From contig CM075346.1 of NCBI GenBank assembly GCA_037693485.1, positions 54,555,001-54,619,000 of the forward strand: DNA of 64,000 nucleotides, in the 5' to 3' direction. Below the pieces are notes generated by a model that saw only the letters and a program-made list of their open reading frames with translations, ran no database searches and was not told the origin of the DNA. The DNA comes from Kitagawia praeruptora (Eukaryota; Streptophyta; Magnoliopsida; Apiales; Apiaceae). The first letter of the stretch is position 1, and each line of letters opens with the position of its first letter. Positions 9,996 through 22,167 of the stretch are shown here, one piece after another. Both the position numbers and the translations under genes were made by a program.

Positions 9996-12362
9996 TTAAT
10001 CCTAAGTAGAGGCAATGAGAGTCGTCTTTTCTCTCTAGTTTCAACCCTAGCCGCCACCAAATTTGAACCTTTCTACTCCTTTTCTCCACCATATCCACAA
10101 TTAAACCTTCCTAAATCCATCTCTCCTCTTCTGATCCTTCACCTAATTCACAATATTTCTTATAGATATAATTTTATTCCGACCTAAATGATTTCGAAGC
10201 TGTGTTTGAAGGTTTTTCTGGGTTTAGATCCACCTGGGTCTCTGGGCTCAGGGGATGTGTTAGTGGATCTTATTAAAGATGAGAATGCTTTGTCCTTTAA
10301 GGTTTCGAATTTTCTTGTGATTGTTTCGGACCTTTCCTGGGACAAGTCTTCTTTGGTGATGTTAGAAGAGCCGTGTTTCGGTATCTATCAAAAAGCCACC
10401 GTTATGGTGGTGTTTAGAACAGTAATGTTCTTCTCCTCTAATGGGCTATCAGTGAATCTGATGGGTTTCTCTAGTTTGATGAATCGATTTATGGGTTTCA
10501 ACCATAAAGATGTGATAGGAGGTCAGTTCTTGGACTTCTTTCCTCAATGGAGTCGACCCACCTTGCTGATGGTGGTTGTCGTCTGCGATTTGAAGTGTTT
10601 TCTAGCTGGTGACAACTACCTGGCTTGATGAAATACCTAGCCGAGGCTCTTCAAAATTGGAGGGTATGCAAGGAGATTTTACGATGTTGTTTGAGGGAGG
10701 GGTCATTTCCCTTTCTCTTTCCTGCGTTGAACAGGACAAGGAGAGACAAACACTTGTGTCTGATGGAACTAGGGGTAATGGCGGTGATGCCCACCTACTG
10801 TTTGAGGATTTGCTTCAGCAAACTGTTACGATGGTTAGCCATATGCAGCCAAGATTTGGTCGTGTCTGGTTGGATAGTTTGCTGGTGGTGACACATTTTA
10901 AAGGGACTAGTAGATCTCTGCCGATGACTGCTTGTCAATGTGTGAGACTTTGCCCTTGTATCATTTATGGGGCACATGGCCTAGATACTCGGGCTGTTGC
11001 TTTGCCTACTGCAATCTGTTTCTTTGTGTTGCCCAATGTCTATGTGGGTCTGGATGCTCTGCAAATCATAGGGAATTTTGTCCAAATGGTGGTGGCGGAT
11101 TTCAAAATGGGAACTAATACATGTTATATTGTCATGGTATTGTTGAATGGTTTGGCCAAAGGTCCTGGCTCGTGGTGCTGGACTTCGTCAAACCTTTGGG
11201 TACAAAATGTTGCGGGGGTAATTTTCAGTTGTAATGGTTTAAATGCTATGATTAGTGTTGATCGCAAAGTGTCTGCTAAAATGTCTCACAAAAATATTTC
11301 TATTTCGATGGTGAGATGGGACTTAGCTTTCTTTCATGATGCTGGTGTAAAGCATCAAGAACACTCTCATCAGAGCAGTGCAGGAATCGACTGTTATGAG
11401 GGCTTTATCATTGATGGACCAGAGCTCAGTTCTGGTAATATGAAATGTTGGCTGCTTGTCAGGACAATTGAACTTAATGGTATTGTACACGATTTTGTGT
11501 TGCTTAATGTTCGATGTGTGGTATATTCTGTCTTGAGCAATGGTTTCAATGGGTTGTCCATTGATTTTATAGTTTTTGGGAGCTGCACCTTAAGCGGCTG
11601 GTGCCTTGGTTTTTTTTTCCATGTGCCTAGTATTGTTTGTATTAAGCTTAGAATGTTTGGAATTGTTCTCTTGATGCCGATAGCGGTCTCAGTATGTGGC
11701 CTTACTCCTCTTGCTAGGCCGATTTACCGGAAACCAGGAGAGGTTATGCTTTGTAGTATGCTCAGGTTATGTGGAGAGGCTGGATTGTTATGCTTCTAGT
11801 TTTGCCGACCAAAGGAAATCATGGTGCTGTCTATTTTTCTCTGGGCAAAGCTACTGATGAGGCTACACCTGGACTGGTGTGTGACAATGAGGAGGCAGGC
11901 CATCAGATTGAGGAAATCAGGGTCGGGGAATCGGACTGTTGTGAAATGGGTGATAGACTCGTCGAGTTCTATTGATGATTGTTGCCAGTCTATGACTAGT
12001 GGTTTTTCCATGAGTGCAACAGAGTCCTTTGGCTACTCTGCAGGAAACGAAGGGGCTGGTTATGATCTTTTGCCGGCTGTAGACTCATTCGGGGTGATTT
12101 GTGAGGATAAATGGCTACTTTGGAGCTTATCGGACCTAATGGTGCAATGCGAGATGGGATGCCAATCGGCATATTTAGTTTTAAGCTAGCTTAATTTGGC
12201 TGTTTAATTTATTTTATCTAGGTATTATGTTGACAGTAAGATGAATTGCTGATAATTTTCTTGCTGATATGTTGTTTGGATGTTGATTTCGCGGGGTATG
12301 CCCCTAGACTTGTATAAGTTGTTCCTTTTGGTATAAAATTTTAATTAGCAAAAAAAAAAAAA
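9996..12362 (+). mobile_element. LT8: full-length beta-type satellite
   Basis: Leader GAGAGTCG 10017; poly(A) 12350-12363. Exact TSD ACTCCATACACATTC at 9981-9995 and 12363-12377. The extra 5' segment is 19 bases. Inserted in LT4, to which its ORF is related. Confidence 0.9.
10188..12189 (+). pseudogene. LT8 beta-type ORF broken by frameshifts
   Basis: Starts ATG 10188 (MISKLCLKV) and continues in three frames: to 10628, 10609-11799 and 11821-12189. A central motif GFIIDGPELSSGNMKCW matches GYIIDGLELSSGIKKCW in LT4, so the two share a protein family. It is strongly hydrophobic with regularly spaced Cys and Trp. No recognised domain. Two frameshifts make it non-functional as it stands. Confidence 0.55.
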
Positions 12363-12377
12363 ACTCCATACACATTC

Positions 12378-13357
12378 GTTACCATACCAATCATTTTAAA
12401 CCTGATACATAAAGTACTAAGCACATTGTAAAGCAAAACAAAGCACCAGGCTCCTAGATCGCAAAGGATCTCAACCTCAGAAACTCTCGAGTCCAAGGAC
12501 AGAGTTTTGTGCAACCAACCAAAACTAGGAGTAGCCCACAAAAGTCTCTTTTCGTTTGCTTCCACCACAATGTGGATGGCAAGCGACCAACATTTCTTAA
12601 TACCAGAGCTGAGCTCCAGTCCATCAATGATATATCCCTTGCAGAAGCCAAGAGAAACTCGGTGAAGCGTTAAACCAAACACCATACAGTCAATAGCTTC
12701 ATTCTCTGAATTCCTTCCCAGAACTCCGTCTATCTACTTGACAATAGATTTGCTCCCTTCCATTATTATTTCAAAGCAACAATGTTTAGCAACACCCGGA
12801 TAAACCAACAACGAGATCCTTCTCTTAATCGAAAACGAATCCAAGCCAATACACCAAACCTTGGGCACATCACCCAACAGCCGAATCACATCTAATAACT
12901 TCCCAAGATGTTCCATATCGAAGAAAGTAGCAAACACTGGCTGAATTATACCCAATTTTTGAGATGGATTAAAAACAGACCGACCATTGCTAGAAAAACC
13001 ATCAGACTCAATAACTGAGTCAACAGACTCCAAAGAGCCGTTCACAAAGCAATCCAAGAGGAAACCATCTTTGAGGACACTAAAGATAAAACTCATCCAA
13101 GAAGCACCTTTAAGAAATAACGGTTCTGAGTAAAATCCCAGAAGAACCCCATCATTCTTCATAAGGAGAGGAGTAAAACCAACAGCAAATCGTGGTTCAA
13201 TCACACGTTTCTTCTCTATCCTACCGAAGTAATTTCGATAAGCAACAATATCGCTTCTCACAACAACATAAGATAAAGACATTTTGAAAAGAACCACCGA
13301 GATGAAACCCATCTCCTCAAAAAAATCTCGACAGTCCGTAACACGGATGAGATCCAT
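12378..13357 (-). pseudogene. LT4 beta-type ORF, N-terminal part
   Basis: ATG 13357 (MDLIRVTDC) runs to a stop at 12734; the homologous reading then continues in another frame (12685 leftwards) to the LT8 insertion. Contains SFIFSVLKDGFLLDCFVNGS and GYIIDGLELSSGIKKCW. Membrane-like stretches occur but no clear signal peptide. Unrecognised. Confidence 0.5.
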
Positions 13358-13590
13358 GAAAAGTAATAGAAAATACGATATGGTTTTAAGTATTATATAA
13401 GAAATTTGGTGTTTTGGGTGAGAGACTAGAAAGGGGAGATGGATTTAGGAAGGAAATATGTAGATCTGATGAGAAATTTGCTTAGAGAAGGCTGATTTTA
13501 GTGGCGGCTAGGGTGGAAAGCTAGAGAGAAAATACGACTCTCATTGGAGGTCAATCATATCATGTTTGCTGCATCTTTTATCATTTGTTT

Positions 13591-13861
13591 ATTGTAAGAA
13601 GGATTCTGAATCCTTATCCTTTACAAATACGGGACCTCAAATTATGGTGTATGCAGTTATAGCTGGTTTGGGAATGCATCAGTTTAATGGGCACGGTTGC
13701 AATGTTGGTGTGACGGTGGCGCACACAATGGATGCAGAATATGTTGGCCACTTTACTGCTTGTGCTGATGGGGAATTGGTCTGGCCAACTCTCGGTAATG
13801 AAATGCAGGATATCAAATGCTGCAGTGATGCTAGGATGGTTTCCTGGGAGCTTGTTCCTTA
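13591..13861 (+). pseudogene. LT2 beta-type ORF, last piece
   Basis: Resumes after the LT4 TSD as FVYCKKDSESLSF and ends WELVP at the stop 13861, followed by LT2's 3' UTR and tail. Confidence 0.5.
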
Positions 13862-14038
13862 GTTTTCATGTGTTAGTTCTTGTTATTGTTTTGTGATGTT
13901 GTAGATTGCTAGTTTATCTAGCTTTATTGATGTTTTTTCTTTGTTGTTCCGTTAGGTAGATGTGTTACTAATCGCGGGGTATGTCCCTAGAGATGTAATC
14001 ATTTCCCTATGGTATAAATTTTAATTAGCAAAAAAAAA

Positions 14039-15124
14039 GGCTTATTCGATAAAGAAGGAATTCTGGACTTCCACAATGCCATATCGCTCATGTTGGATTG
14101 TAAGGAAATTGTTCAAGGCGAGGCCGCGAGCTCTTCAATATGTACACTATAACATAGGAGAAAACTCTGATTTTCTCTTCTGGCATGATCCCTGGGTCCA
14201 CAAAAAGCCTCTTCTGGATATTTCCCCGTCCATTATATCTACAGCTGAGTCCACGAGTGTAGTCAGTATCAATGTCTACCTCCGAAATGGGACTTGGGAC
14301 TTACCATCTTCGAACCATAATGATGTGATTGAAATTAGACGGATGGTGCAACATATTCAAATTCATAAGTCTGATTCCATTACGTGGGATGGAATGTTAC
14401 CAAAGAATGTCAAAATGTCCACTATCTGGTCCTCCATGCGGGAAAAGGGAAGTTATGTTCAGTGGTTAAACATGGTCTGGGGAAAATTCAATATCTCGAA
14501 ATGCTCATTCATCACATGGTTAGCCATCAAAAACAGGCTTCTCACGAAGGATAGAATGCTTATGTTCGGAATGCAGGTTGATCCAAAATGTGTCTTGTGT
14601 GGGGTGGATGATGAATCGGTTAGCCACATTTTCACTGCTTGCCCATTCTTTGATATTATTAGCAGGTCTATGCCATTCTGTTTCTCGAGGAACTGGTCCA
14701 ACTGTCAGTCAGGCAATTGCATTGCTACTCAGCTAGGGGCAAAGGAGGAATCAATTGCTCAACTGTTTTTTAGCACAGCTATCTACCATGTCTGGAAGGA
14801 GCGTAATTACCGCATGCACAACCATGGGCCTGGCCACCCAACCTCAGCGGTCAGCAGTGAGATAAGGCGTATGGTGCGCGAGAAACTGTTCTCATGTAAC
14901 TTGTTTAAGGTTTGGGTTCGAAAGGACCCGACCATCCTCTTATTTATCATGTAAAAGAATAGGTTAGGTACATCTGAAATGTTGAGTAGGGTTTACCTTC
15001 TTATTCTTTGTATCATGTTGATTTGTAGTATTAGCTTGGATGTTGTCTCGCGGGGTATGCCCCTAGTTATGTATTAGCTGTTCCTTTGGTATAAATTTTT
15101 TAATTAGCAAAAAAAAAAAAAAAA
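14039..15124 (+). mobile_element. LINE-A: 3' fragment of an L1-type LINE
   Basis: The last 305 codons of ORF2, 3' UTR, CGCGGGGTATGCCCC tail and poly(A) 15109-15124. This copy shows directly that the satellites' tail is the LINE's own 3' end. 5'-truncated, or its left part was lost; it abuts LT2's poly(A), and no TSD is clear. Confidence 0.85.
14040..14954 (+). pseudogene. LINE-A ORF2 C-terminus (end of RT domain and zf-RVT)
   Basis: Reads AYSIKKEFWTSTMPYRSCW, then the zf-RVT-like zinc-binding region: CSFITWLAIKNRLLTKDRM, PKCVLCGVDDESVSHIFTACPF. Established knowledge: plant L1 ORF2 proteins carry this Cys-rich domain after the reverse transcriptase. Over 85 percent alike by eye to LINE-B at 18525-19112. 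Lacks endonuclease and RT, so it is a dead fragment. Confidence 0.85.
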
Positions 15125-15719
15125 CTCAAGCAGGTTGTAGCTCACAACTGGCAGTTATCTAACTTAGAAATAAATCTAAATTAGGTAAAATATGTTTTTA
15201 TGAGTAATTCTGAATTCTGAATAAAAATCCAAAATTGGTTAAAATTCAGCGAGAAATCAGCCTTTTCAAATGATTCGAGAACTCAAATATAGTATTCGAG
15301 AACTCAGTCAATTGAGAACTAAAACACTATATTCGAGAAGTCAAAGAAACCTCTATTCGAGAACTCTAAAAGACTCTATTCGAGAACTCGAGAGTGCTCT
15401 AAAGAGACTTGTTAGAGATGTCGAATAGTGAATCACTTGAGAAGTCTGACTTGTCGAATTATACTCATAGAAACTCAATTTTCACTATCTTTTCAAAATT
15501 TACCAGCCATATTCATTCACGAATATTCTAGCAAATTAAACAGTGATTTTCTCAAAATTTCATAGAAATTTCAAGTTAACAAGAGAATATGATTTTCCAA
15601 ATATGCAACAGATTTGAAATATTTATAAATCATATTTCAGCCAACACTTACTCCAAAAATATTAAGAATTTAGATAAAGTAAGTGTTTACTGCTGCAACA
15701 ATCTAGATGTTGTATTCAC
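15125..15719 (-). repeat. Copia 3' region with TTCGAGAA-motif cluster
   Basis: AT-rich, without a gene. Between 15280 and 15470 are six or more copies of TTCGAGAAC/GTC, also found in the LTR. This lies downstream of RNase H on the minus strand. Confidence 0.55.
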
Positions 15720-16380
15720 TTAGCCAGAATCTGAAGAATTCAGCATTCCAATCTCACTAACCAACCTTGTGAAGGTGGCTTCATCTAATGGCTTAGTGAA
15801 TATATCAGCTAGTTGTTTGTCTGTAGAAACATAATGCAACTCAATGGTTCCATTAGTTGCATGTTCCCTTATGAAATGATATCTGATGTCAATGTGCTTT
15901 GTCCTAGAATGATTGACAAGATTGGCAACTATAGAGATTGCACTTGTGTTGTCACACATGATTGGAATTCTTTCCAACACAAGTCCATAATCTCTAAGTT
16001 GATTTCTAATCCAAAGCACTTGAGCACAGCAACTTCCAGCAGCTATGTATTCAGCCTCAGCTGTAGAAGTTGACACAGATTGTTGTTTCTTGCTATACCA
16101 AGAGACTAACCTTTGTCCAAGAAACTGGCAGCTACCTGAGGTGCTTTTCCTATCCACTCTGCATCCAGCATAATCAGCATCAGAATAACCAACCAGATTG
16201 AACCCTGTGTCCTTAGGATACCATAGTCCCAAGTTTGGAGTGCCCTTCAGATATCTAAAGATCCTTTTTATAGCAACCAAATGTGATTCTTTTGGATTTG
16301 ATTGAAACCTTGCACACAAGCATGTAGCAAACATGATGTCTGGCCTACTTGCAGTGAGATAGAGTAGAGAAAACGAGTCC
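15720..16380 (-). pseudogene. Copia RNase H domain
   Basis: It carries the typical copia RNase H end: GYSDADYAGCRVDRKSTSG, STAEAEYIAAGSCCAQ, MCDNTSAISIVANLVNHSRT, KHIDIRYHFIRE and LADIFTKPLDE, with stop at 15720. The acidic residues of the catalytic core (D in SDADYAG, E in AEAEY, D in CDNTSA) are present. The reverse transcriptase that should precede it is missing, because LT9 starts at 16396 and copia does not resume until 27558, in integrase. Confidence 0.9.
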
Positions 16381-16395
16381 TCAAAGTTTTGTAAT

Positions 16396-17621
16396 GAGAG
16401 TCGTTCTCTCTTCCTTCTCTCTAACCTCTCTCTAAAACCCTATTAGTCGCCGCTTATTCCAACAAACTTTGCCATCAAATCTAATAATCCCTTCGCGAAT
16501 TCATCTTTCTCTCTGCTTCCCACCCCCAAATTTCTTTTTCTATTTCCCTCCATGGATGGTTCTAGATATGATGTGGTCTCTGCAAAGGGACCTGTTGATT
16601 AGGATGGAGCTCTTCTTAAATTTGGAGTTGTGGATGGGGCTCAGCTCCCCTTTTTAGTTGTTGGATCGGTTTTCAGAGAACTGATGGGCCTCCCTAGCCG
16701 GAGGGTGGATGCAGATGCAGATCTGGTTCAAGATGGTGCCTCAGTTGGGGGTTCATCTATGGGTACACAAGGGCCGATGGATGCACCCTCGATGGGGTTA
16801 GAGGTTTCTATAGGAAACCATATGATGGACATGCCTGGGTTAGGCTTGGACTCTGGTTTGTGTCTGAAATCTGAACAGTCCCCGGTTGGTTTGGGGAAGG
16901 AAGATGTGGGATGTAATTGCGCTGATGGGATTGCGTCGTTACCTCATAGCCCAGGTATGGAGGCTATGAAAGCGATTGCTACAAAGGATTCATTTGTGGA
17001 TAGTGTTACTGATGTCAAAGGAAAAGGTTGTATGGATGTAGCAGCAATGGATTCGGGATCTACTCCTATCTTGAAGGGGGCACCTCCTGTAAAGCCTGCT
17101 AGGTGTGGGTCCTTCTCGTCAGGACTTCAGGAGAGATTGAATATTGCTTTGAAAGTTTTTGTGGTTCTTAGGGATTGCATTGTTCTGAATGGACATGAGG
17201 TGCCTAGTTTCTGGGGGAAGATTGATATGAGAGGTTTAAATGCCGATAATGATCTGAAGGATGAACCTGTGTTTAGAATGATGGCTGACCGTGCTAGATC
17301 TGTGCACGGTATCAAGCAATTTACTGGATTTATTCGAAAATGGAAAATTCCCACTCCTATACTTCTAGGGGATGATGAGGTTCTTATTCAAGGTATGAGA
17401 GAGGAGCTCAAGGAGGCGGGACTGTCGAACCAGACCTGTTTAGAAGAGGAGGAAGGGGAAACGCTGGTGGCGGCTTCTCAGGGGATGAATGTAGATAGCG
17501 TGAAGATTTTCATTGTCTCCCTTGGTAAAAAGGGTCAAATTTTCAAGAATACAGGTGAAAAAGGTCGGAATGTTCTATTTAAAGGTGCTGAGGGTCGCCA
17601 AACTTTGTCATCCCAAGGGAC
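16396..17621 (+). mobile_element. LT9: alpha-type satellite, 3' end lost
   Basis: Leader GAGAGTCG at 16396 with AAAACCCTATT. Inserted in copia. Its ORF breaks at about 17621, where LT10 starts, and no continuation or tail is found to the right, suggesting a deletion associated with LT10. Confidence 0.75.
16552..17621 (+). pseudogene. LT9 alpha-type ORF with one in-frame stop, truncated
   Basis: ATG 16552 (MDGSRYDVV), a single TAG at 16600-16602, then open to the break. It lacks the RVxF repeats; the N-terminal third is Gly/Met/Asp-rich. From about residue 190 it matches LT19 and LT25: QERLNIALKVFVVLRDCIV, NGHEVPSFWGK, FTGFIRKWKIPTPILLGDD, KIFIVSLGK. These are repeated helical units ending in G-x-x-x-P. 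Function unknown. Confidence 0.6.
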
Positions 17622-17868
17622 AGGAGAGAAATTGAGAACAGAGATGAGAGTCGGTTTCTCTAACTTCTCTCTAACATCTCTCTAAAACCCTTTCTAGCCG
17701 CCACCTAATTTCAACAAAATCCAAACATGTTTTCATCAGATCCATATATTTCCTTCTTAAATTCACCTTCCCCTTCTTATCTCTCACCTAAATCGCCATA
17801 TTTCTCTTCTCATCCCTATCCTCTCGTAATTTCTTTCTGATTCTAATTTTTTTAAAATTAGAACTCTC

Positions 17869-18357
17869 ATGGTTTCTTTAGATACTGAGATGGGTCTCAT
17901 ATCTTTGGTTAATTTCAAACTATCTTTGCAACTCTTCTTTGTTGAGAGGTTGACATCGAAATCGTTGGATCCAGACTTAACAACTTATGTTGTTGAGAGA
18001 AGGGTTATTGTTGATGACCAATTGGAGGCCATTTTTGGCATCTTCGGTAAGACAGAGAAGAACTTCGAGCCTGAGCCACGGTCTTGTGCTAACATTGTTG
18101 TTGGTTTGATAAATGGTTTCATGTGTGATGCAAGGTCAGACCGTCTTCGGGATCTGGATTTGCTTTTGGAAGGAACCTCATATTTGAAAGATGAATTTCT
18201 TTTGAGCATAGGTGAACTGGGTTCTTTGGGTAGGGATCATTTTAAATCTAAGCCCAAGGGTCTGTTGTTTTCTCTAATGTGAACTGGGTTCTTTGGTTTG
18301 GGCATTTGTTGGTTGAGCCTGCTATTACTATGAATGCTGGCCAGTGCTTGAGGAATG
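17869..18357 (+). pseudogene. LT10 ORF, N-terminal piece (MVSLDTEMG type)
   Basis: ATG 17869, open to TGA at 18282, over 95 percent like LT21 up to there. Contains YVVERRVIVDDQLEAIFGIFGK and RDLDLLLEGTSYLKDEF. Two deletions then remove most of the middle. No recognised domain. Confidence 0.6.
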
Positions 18358-18524
18358 TTTTTTTTTTGTTAATTAAAATTTTATACCAAAGGAAACAACT
18401 AGTACAAATCTAGGGGCATACCCCGCGAAACAACATCCAAAATATTACAACCACAACATAGCATGATACAAAGAATAAGAAGGTAAACCCTACTCAACAT
18501 CCCGGATGTACCTAACCTATTCTT

Positions 18525-19099
18525 TTACATGATAAGTAAGATGATGGTCGGGTCTTTCCGAACCCAAACCTTAAACAAGCTACATGAGAACAATTTCTCG
18601 CGCACCATACGCCTTATCTCACTACTAACCACTGAGGTTGGATTGCCAGGGCCAGGGTTGTGTATGCGATAGTTACGTTCCTTCCAGACATGGTAGATAG
18701 CTGTGCTAAAAATCAGTTGAGCAATTGTTTTCTCCTTTGCCCCCAGCTGTCTATTAACGCAATTGCCTAGCTGACAATTGGACCAATTCCGCGTGAAACG
18801 CATTGGCATAGACCTGCTAATAAGATCAAAGAATGGGCAAGCAGTGAAAATGTGGCTAACCGTTTCATCATCCACCCCACATAGGACACATTTTGGGTCG
18901 ACCTGCATTCCAAACATAAGCATTCTATCCTTCGTGAGAAGCCTGTTCTTTATGGCTAACCAAGTGATAAATGAGCATTTCGGGATATTGAATTTCCCCC
19001 ATACCATGTCCAACCACTGGACATGAGTTCCAGTTTCCCGAATGGAGGACCAAATGGTAGATAATTTGATATTCTTTGCTGTCATTCCATCCCACGTAA
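18525..19099 (-). pseudogene. LINE-B ORF2, zf-RVT end
   Basis: Last part of ORF2 to the stop at 18525: TWLAIKNRLLTKDRM, PKCVLCGVDDETVSHIFTACPFF, YHVWKERNYRIHN. Continues rightwards across the hAT element at 20009. Confidence 0.85.
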
Positions 19100-20000
19100 T
19101 AGGGCTGAGCAAAAATCCGAAAAAATCCGAATCCGAATCCGAATCCGCTAAAAACCGCTAAAAACCGATCCGCATAAAACCGATCCGAAACCGAAACCGA
19201 AAAATTAAAAACCGAAACCGAATCCGATTATGCGGTTTCGGTTTCTTGTCAAATCCGATCCGAAAAAACCCGAATCCAATCCGATTAAAATAAATAAATA
19301 AATAAATTATATATATATATATAATTAATTAATTAATAAATTAATAAATACACATATTTTTAAAATATAATTGCTAAAAAATTGAAATGGGTGGTTGGGC
19401 TCTTTTACTGTCTTTGCAATTTTACCTCAGTGACTCGGTTGTTTAACAGGAGACTATGGCAGACTGTTTTTTCTCATCATTTTTTGCAGGCTTCTTTGCC
19501 AAAAAGAATGCCTACAACTCTTTTGGTCCTCTTTACAGGAGACTAATCCGTTTCATGGCCATGGTTTTCTGAGAATATCTTCACCCTGACGTCCTGGTTA
19601 GAGGTCTCCACTGGTGGCCCTCAAGTATATGCAGTACTAGTCTAGTGTTCTTTTTTACTAATCCACAACTTGACTGAGATCAGGTCTGGGGTTCTTGTAT
19701 TTGCCAATCATGTTCTTGTTTATTTTGTTGTTGGCTCTCGCCATTTCGCAATTTATTATCAAAACTTTGTATGCTATTTCGGGAAAAAATTCTTGTAATC
19801 ATATTTATTTTGTCATTTTTATTTGAGACGGGTTTAAAATCGAAACCGAACCGATTGCATCCGATCCGACAATTTTGAATCCGAAACCGAACCGACGTTT
19901 TGGTTGCGGTTTCGGTTTTAGATTTTAAAACCCGAAGAATTTCGGTTTCGGTTTCGGTTTTACCATAAATCCGATCCGATCCGATCCGTGCTCTCCCCTA
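19100..20000. mobile_element. Non-autonomous hAT-like DNA transposon, 901 bp
   Basis: Exact 8-bp TSD CCACGTAA at 19092-19099 and 20001-20008. Ends are imperfect inverted repeats: TAGGGCTGAGCA on the left, and TAGGGGAGAGCA on the right when read inward. Subterminal regions are dense in CCGAATCCGAA on the left and CGGTTTCGGTTT on the right, so the ends could pair. No transposase ORF. The 8-bp TSD and the TAGGGxxGAGC ends are hAT features. Confidence 0.88.
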
Positions 20001-20216
20001 CCACGTAATGGAATCAGATTTATGAATGTGGATTTGTTGCACCACCCGTCTAATTTCAATGACATCGTTATGGTTCGAAGATGGCAAGTCCCAAATCCCA
20101 TTTCGGAGGTAGACATTGATACTGACTGCACTCGTGGACTCAGCTGTAGAGATAATGGACGGAGAGATAGCCAGTAGAGATAAGGGAAAGAACTGGTTTT
20201 TTGTGCCATGTGTAGG

Positions 20217-20375
20217 CGTTTGCCTAGTCTAGATATTATGCTCTTTGTAATGTAGACCTTGCTGGTTTTTCTGCTGTTCCGTTTGAATTTCGTTTATAAA
20301 TCGCGGGGTATGCCCCTAGAATTGTAATCGTTTTTCTTTGGTATAAAAATTTTAATTAGCAAAAAAAAAAAAAAA
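20217..20375 (+). mobile_element. LT11: tail-only satellite insertion
   Basis: About 155 bases of 3' UTR, CGCGGGGTATGCCCC at about 20303 and poly(A) 20361-20375, inserted in LINE-B ORF2. No clean TSD; by comparison with LINE-A about 50 bases of ORF2 are missing at the site, so the insertion probably came with a deletion. Confidence 0.75.
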
Positions 20376-22165
20376 GTAAATGCTGCATAGCTCGCGGCCT
20401 AGCCTTGAATAATTTCCTTACAATCCAACATGAGCGATATGGCATTGAGGTAGTCCAGAATTCCTTCTTTGACAACAGGGCTTTATGGAACCATGCTATC
20501 CAAAGAGAGCTAGAGGTGGGCTGTAAGATACGCCACAGTTGGTAGAGAATGGCAGCTTCATTCCATTCAAAAAGGTTTCGAATGCCAAGACCGCCTTTCG
20601 CTTTCGGTTTACAGCACTCCTCCCATCCTACTTTATACTGACATTTCCCATCCGGCTTGTAGAATCCTCCCCAAAGAAACTTGAAGAATAGAGCATTAAT
20701 CTTCTTAAGAATTCCTTTAGGAAGAAAAAGGAACATACTCCAATATCCCACAATACTGACCAGAATAGCTTTGATCAGTTGGAGGCGGCCTGCAAAATTA
20801 AGAAATCTAGTTGTCCACAGCTCCAATTTGCTACACAGTCTACTGATCAGAGTCTGGCAATCATTCTTGTTTAGCTTGCCCGTAATGAGAGGTAGCCCCA
20901 GGTAGGTGATAGGCATATGACCTCTTTGGAACCCTGAATGAGCAAGAATATCATCAACAACTTCCTGTCGAACATTGGCAAAGAAGCAGGTAGTCTTGGA
21001 AATATTTGGCTTAAGGTTCGAACAACTTGAGAAGAGCTTGATCCCATCCAGCAGAGCTGAGACTGACCTAAGATCACCATGACTAAACAGGAACACATCA
21101 TCAGCAAAAATAATGTGATTCAGGTTTACCTCCTTTGTTCTCCAATGGAATTTGAAATTAGGATCCCTGGTCATCTTACCCAGACAGGTTGAGAGAGCCT
21201 CCATGGCAATCACGAACAGATAAGGGGATAGGGGATCCCCCTGCCTGAGGCCAGACTCCCCTTTGAAAAAACCTTCCAAACTACCATTTAACTTTACAGA
21301 AAACATTGTGGAGGTGATACATTTCTCCAGCCACTTAATGTACTGGTGGGGAAATCATATTCTTTCCAGGATTTGAAACAGGAATTTCCAGTTTAGGGAA
21401 TCAAATGCCTTATGAATGTCCAGCTTTATAGCACATCGGGGCTGACCTGAGTTGCCATTATAATCTTTGCATAAAGCTTGGGCAAGGAAAATATTGTCAC
21501 CAATGGATCTCTTAGCTACAAAAGCAGACTGCACCGGAGAAATGATGGATGGAAGGACAGCTTTGAGCCTCTTGGCCAACATAGATGAAATGCATTTATA
21601 CAGTACATTACAACAAGAGATGGGCCTAAAGTGTTGCATTTCAGAGGGGTTAGCCTGTTTAGGAACTAAACATATGGAAGCAGCATTTATTACTCTAGGC
21701 AAGTGCAGGGTATTAAAGAAATACATGATACCTTTAGTCACATCGTTCCCTACCACATGCCAAACAGCCAAGTAAAATTCAACAGTGAACCCGTCTGGTC
21801 CAGGACTCTTGTTCTTTGCCATTCTTTTTAAGGTGCTCAGCACTTCACTTTCAGAAAAAGGGGCAGCCATATGATTGAACTGGGAATCAGAGAGAGAGGG
21901 AAGAGGGATGTCATTTGGAAAATCTGCTACCTCAGATGTTTTTCCCAAAATATTTTTATAGAATTCCGTGGCCACTTTAGCCATATCAGCATGCGAAGAG
22001 TGTGAAACCCCCTCCGTGTCCCGAAGAGAAGTAATCTTATTAGTATTCCAGTTCCCTCTGCAAGAGTTATAGAAAAACTTACTATTGCCATCTCCAAGTT
22101 TTAACCACTGAATCCTGGATTTCTGTTTTAAAAACTGTTCCTCTAGCCTTAAAGCTGCTGAATAG
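20376..22165 (-). pseudogene. LINE-B ORF2, reverse transcriptase
   Basis: L1-type RT in order: LGDGNSKFF near 22100, GPDGFTVEFYLAVW, AFVAKRSIGDNI, KLDIHKAFDSLNW, then GLRQGDPLSPYLFVIAMEAL, and the catalytic box IIFADDVFLF (two adjacent Asp), followed by YLGLPLITGKL. A frameshift at about 21306-21355 splits the frame. Interrupted on the left by LT11 and the hAT, on the right by LT12. Confidence 0.92.
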
Positions 22166-22167
22166 TT

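Larger units (their letters stand above)
5416..13576 (-). mobile_element. LT4: full-length beta-type satellite carrying LT5, LT6 and LT8
   Basis: Poly(T) 5416-5424 on the left; leader start GAGAGTCG (complement at 13535-13542) on the right. TSD TTTATCATTTGTTT at 5405-5418 and 13577-13590. Between the ATGAGAGTCG start and the right TSD is a 32-base segment of extra sequence (13545-13576). The body lies in four pieces: 12378-13544, 9920-9995, 6395-6419 and 5425-6235. Confidence 0.85.
1876..14038 (+). mobile_element. LT2: beta-type satellite, interrupted by LT3 and LT4
   Basis: Pieces at about 1876-2481, 4446-5415 and 13577-14038; tail with CGCGGGGTATGTCCC and poly(A) 14030-14038. The last two pieces are joined by the LT4 TSD (TTTATCATTTGTTT at 5405-5418 and 13577-13590). 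The link between the first two pieces is inferred from position and strand, because LT3 has no clear TSD. No leader is visible at the left end, so it is probably 5'-truncated. LINE-A follows its poly(A) directly. Confidence 0.65.

Noticed and set aside
14039..15140. A TSD joining LT2/LINE-A to copia at 1875 and 15125.
   Set aside because: No matching sequence at the two borders; a deletion or rearrangement is likely, so the copia link there rests on content only.
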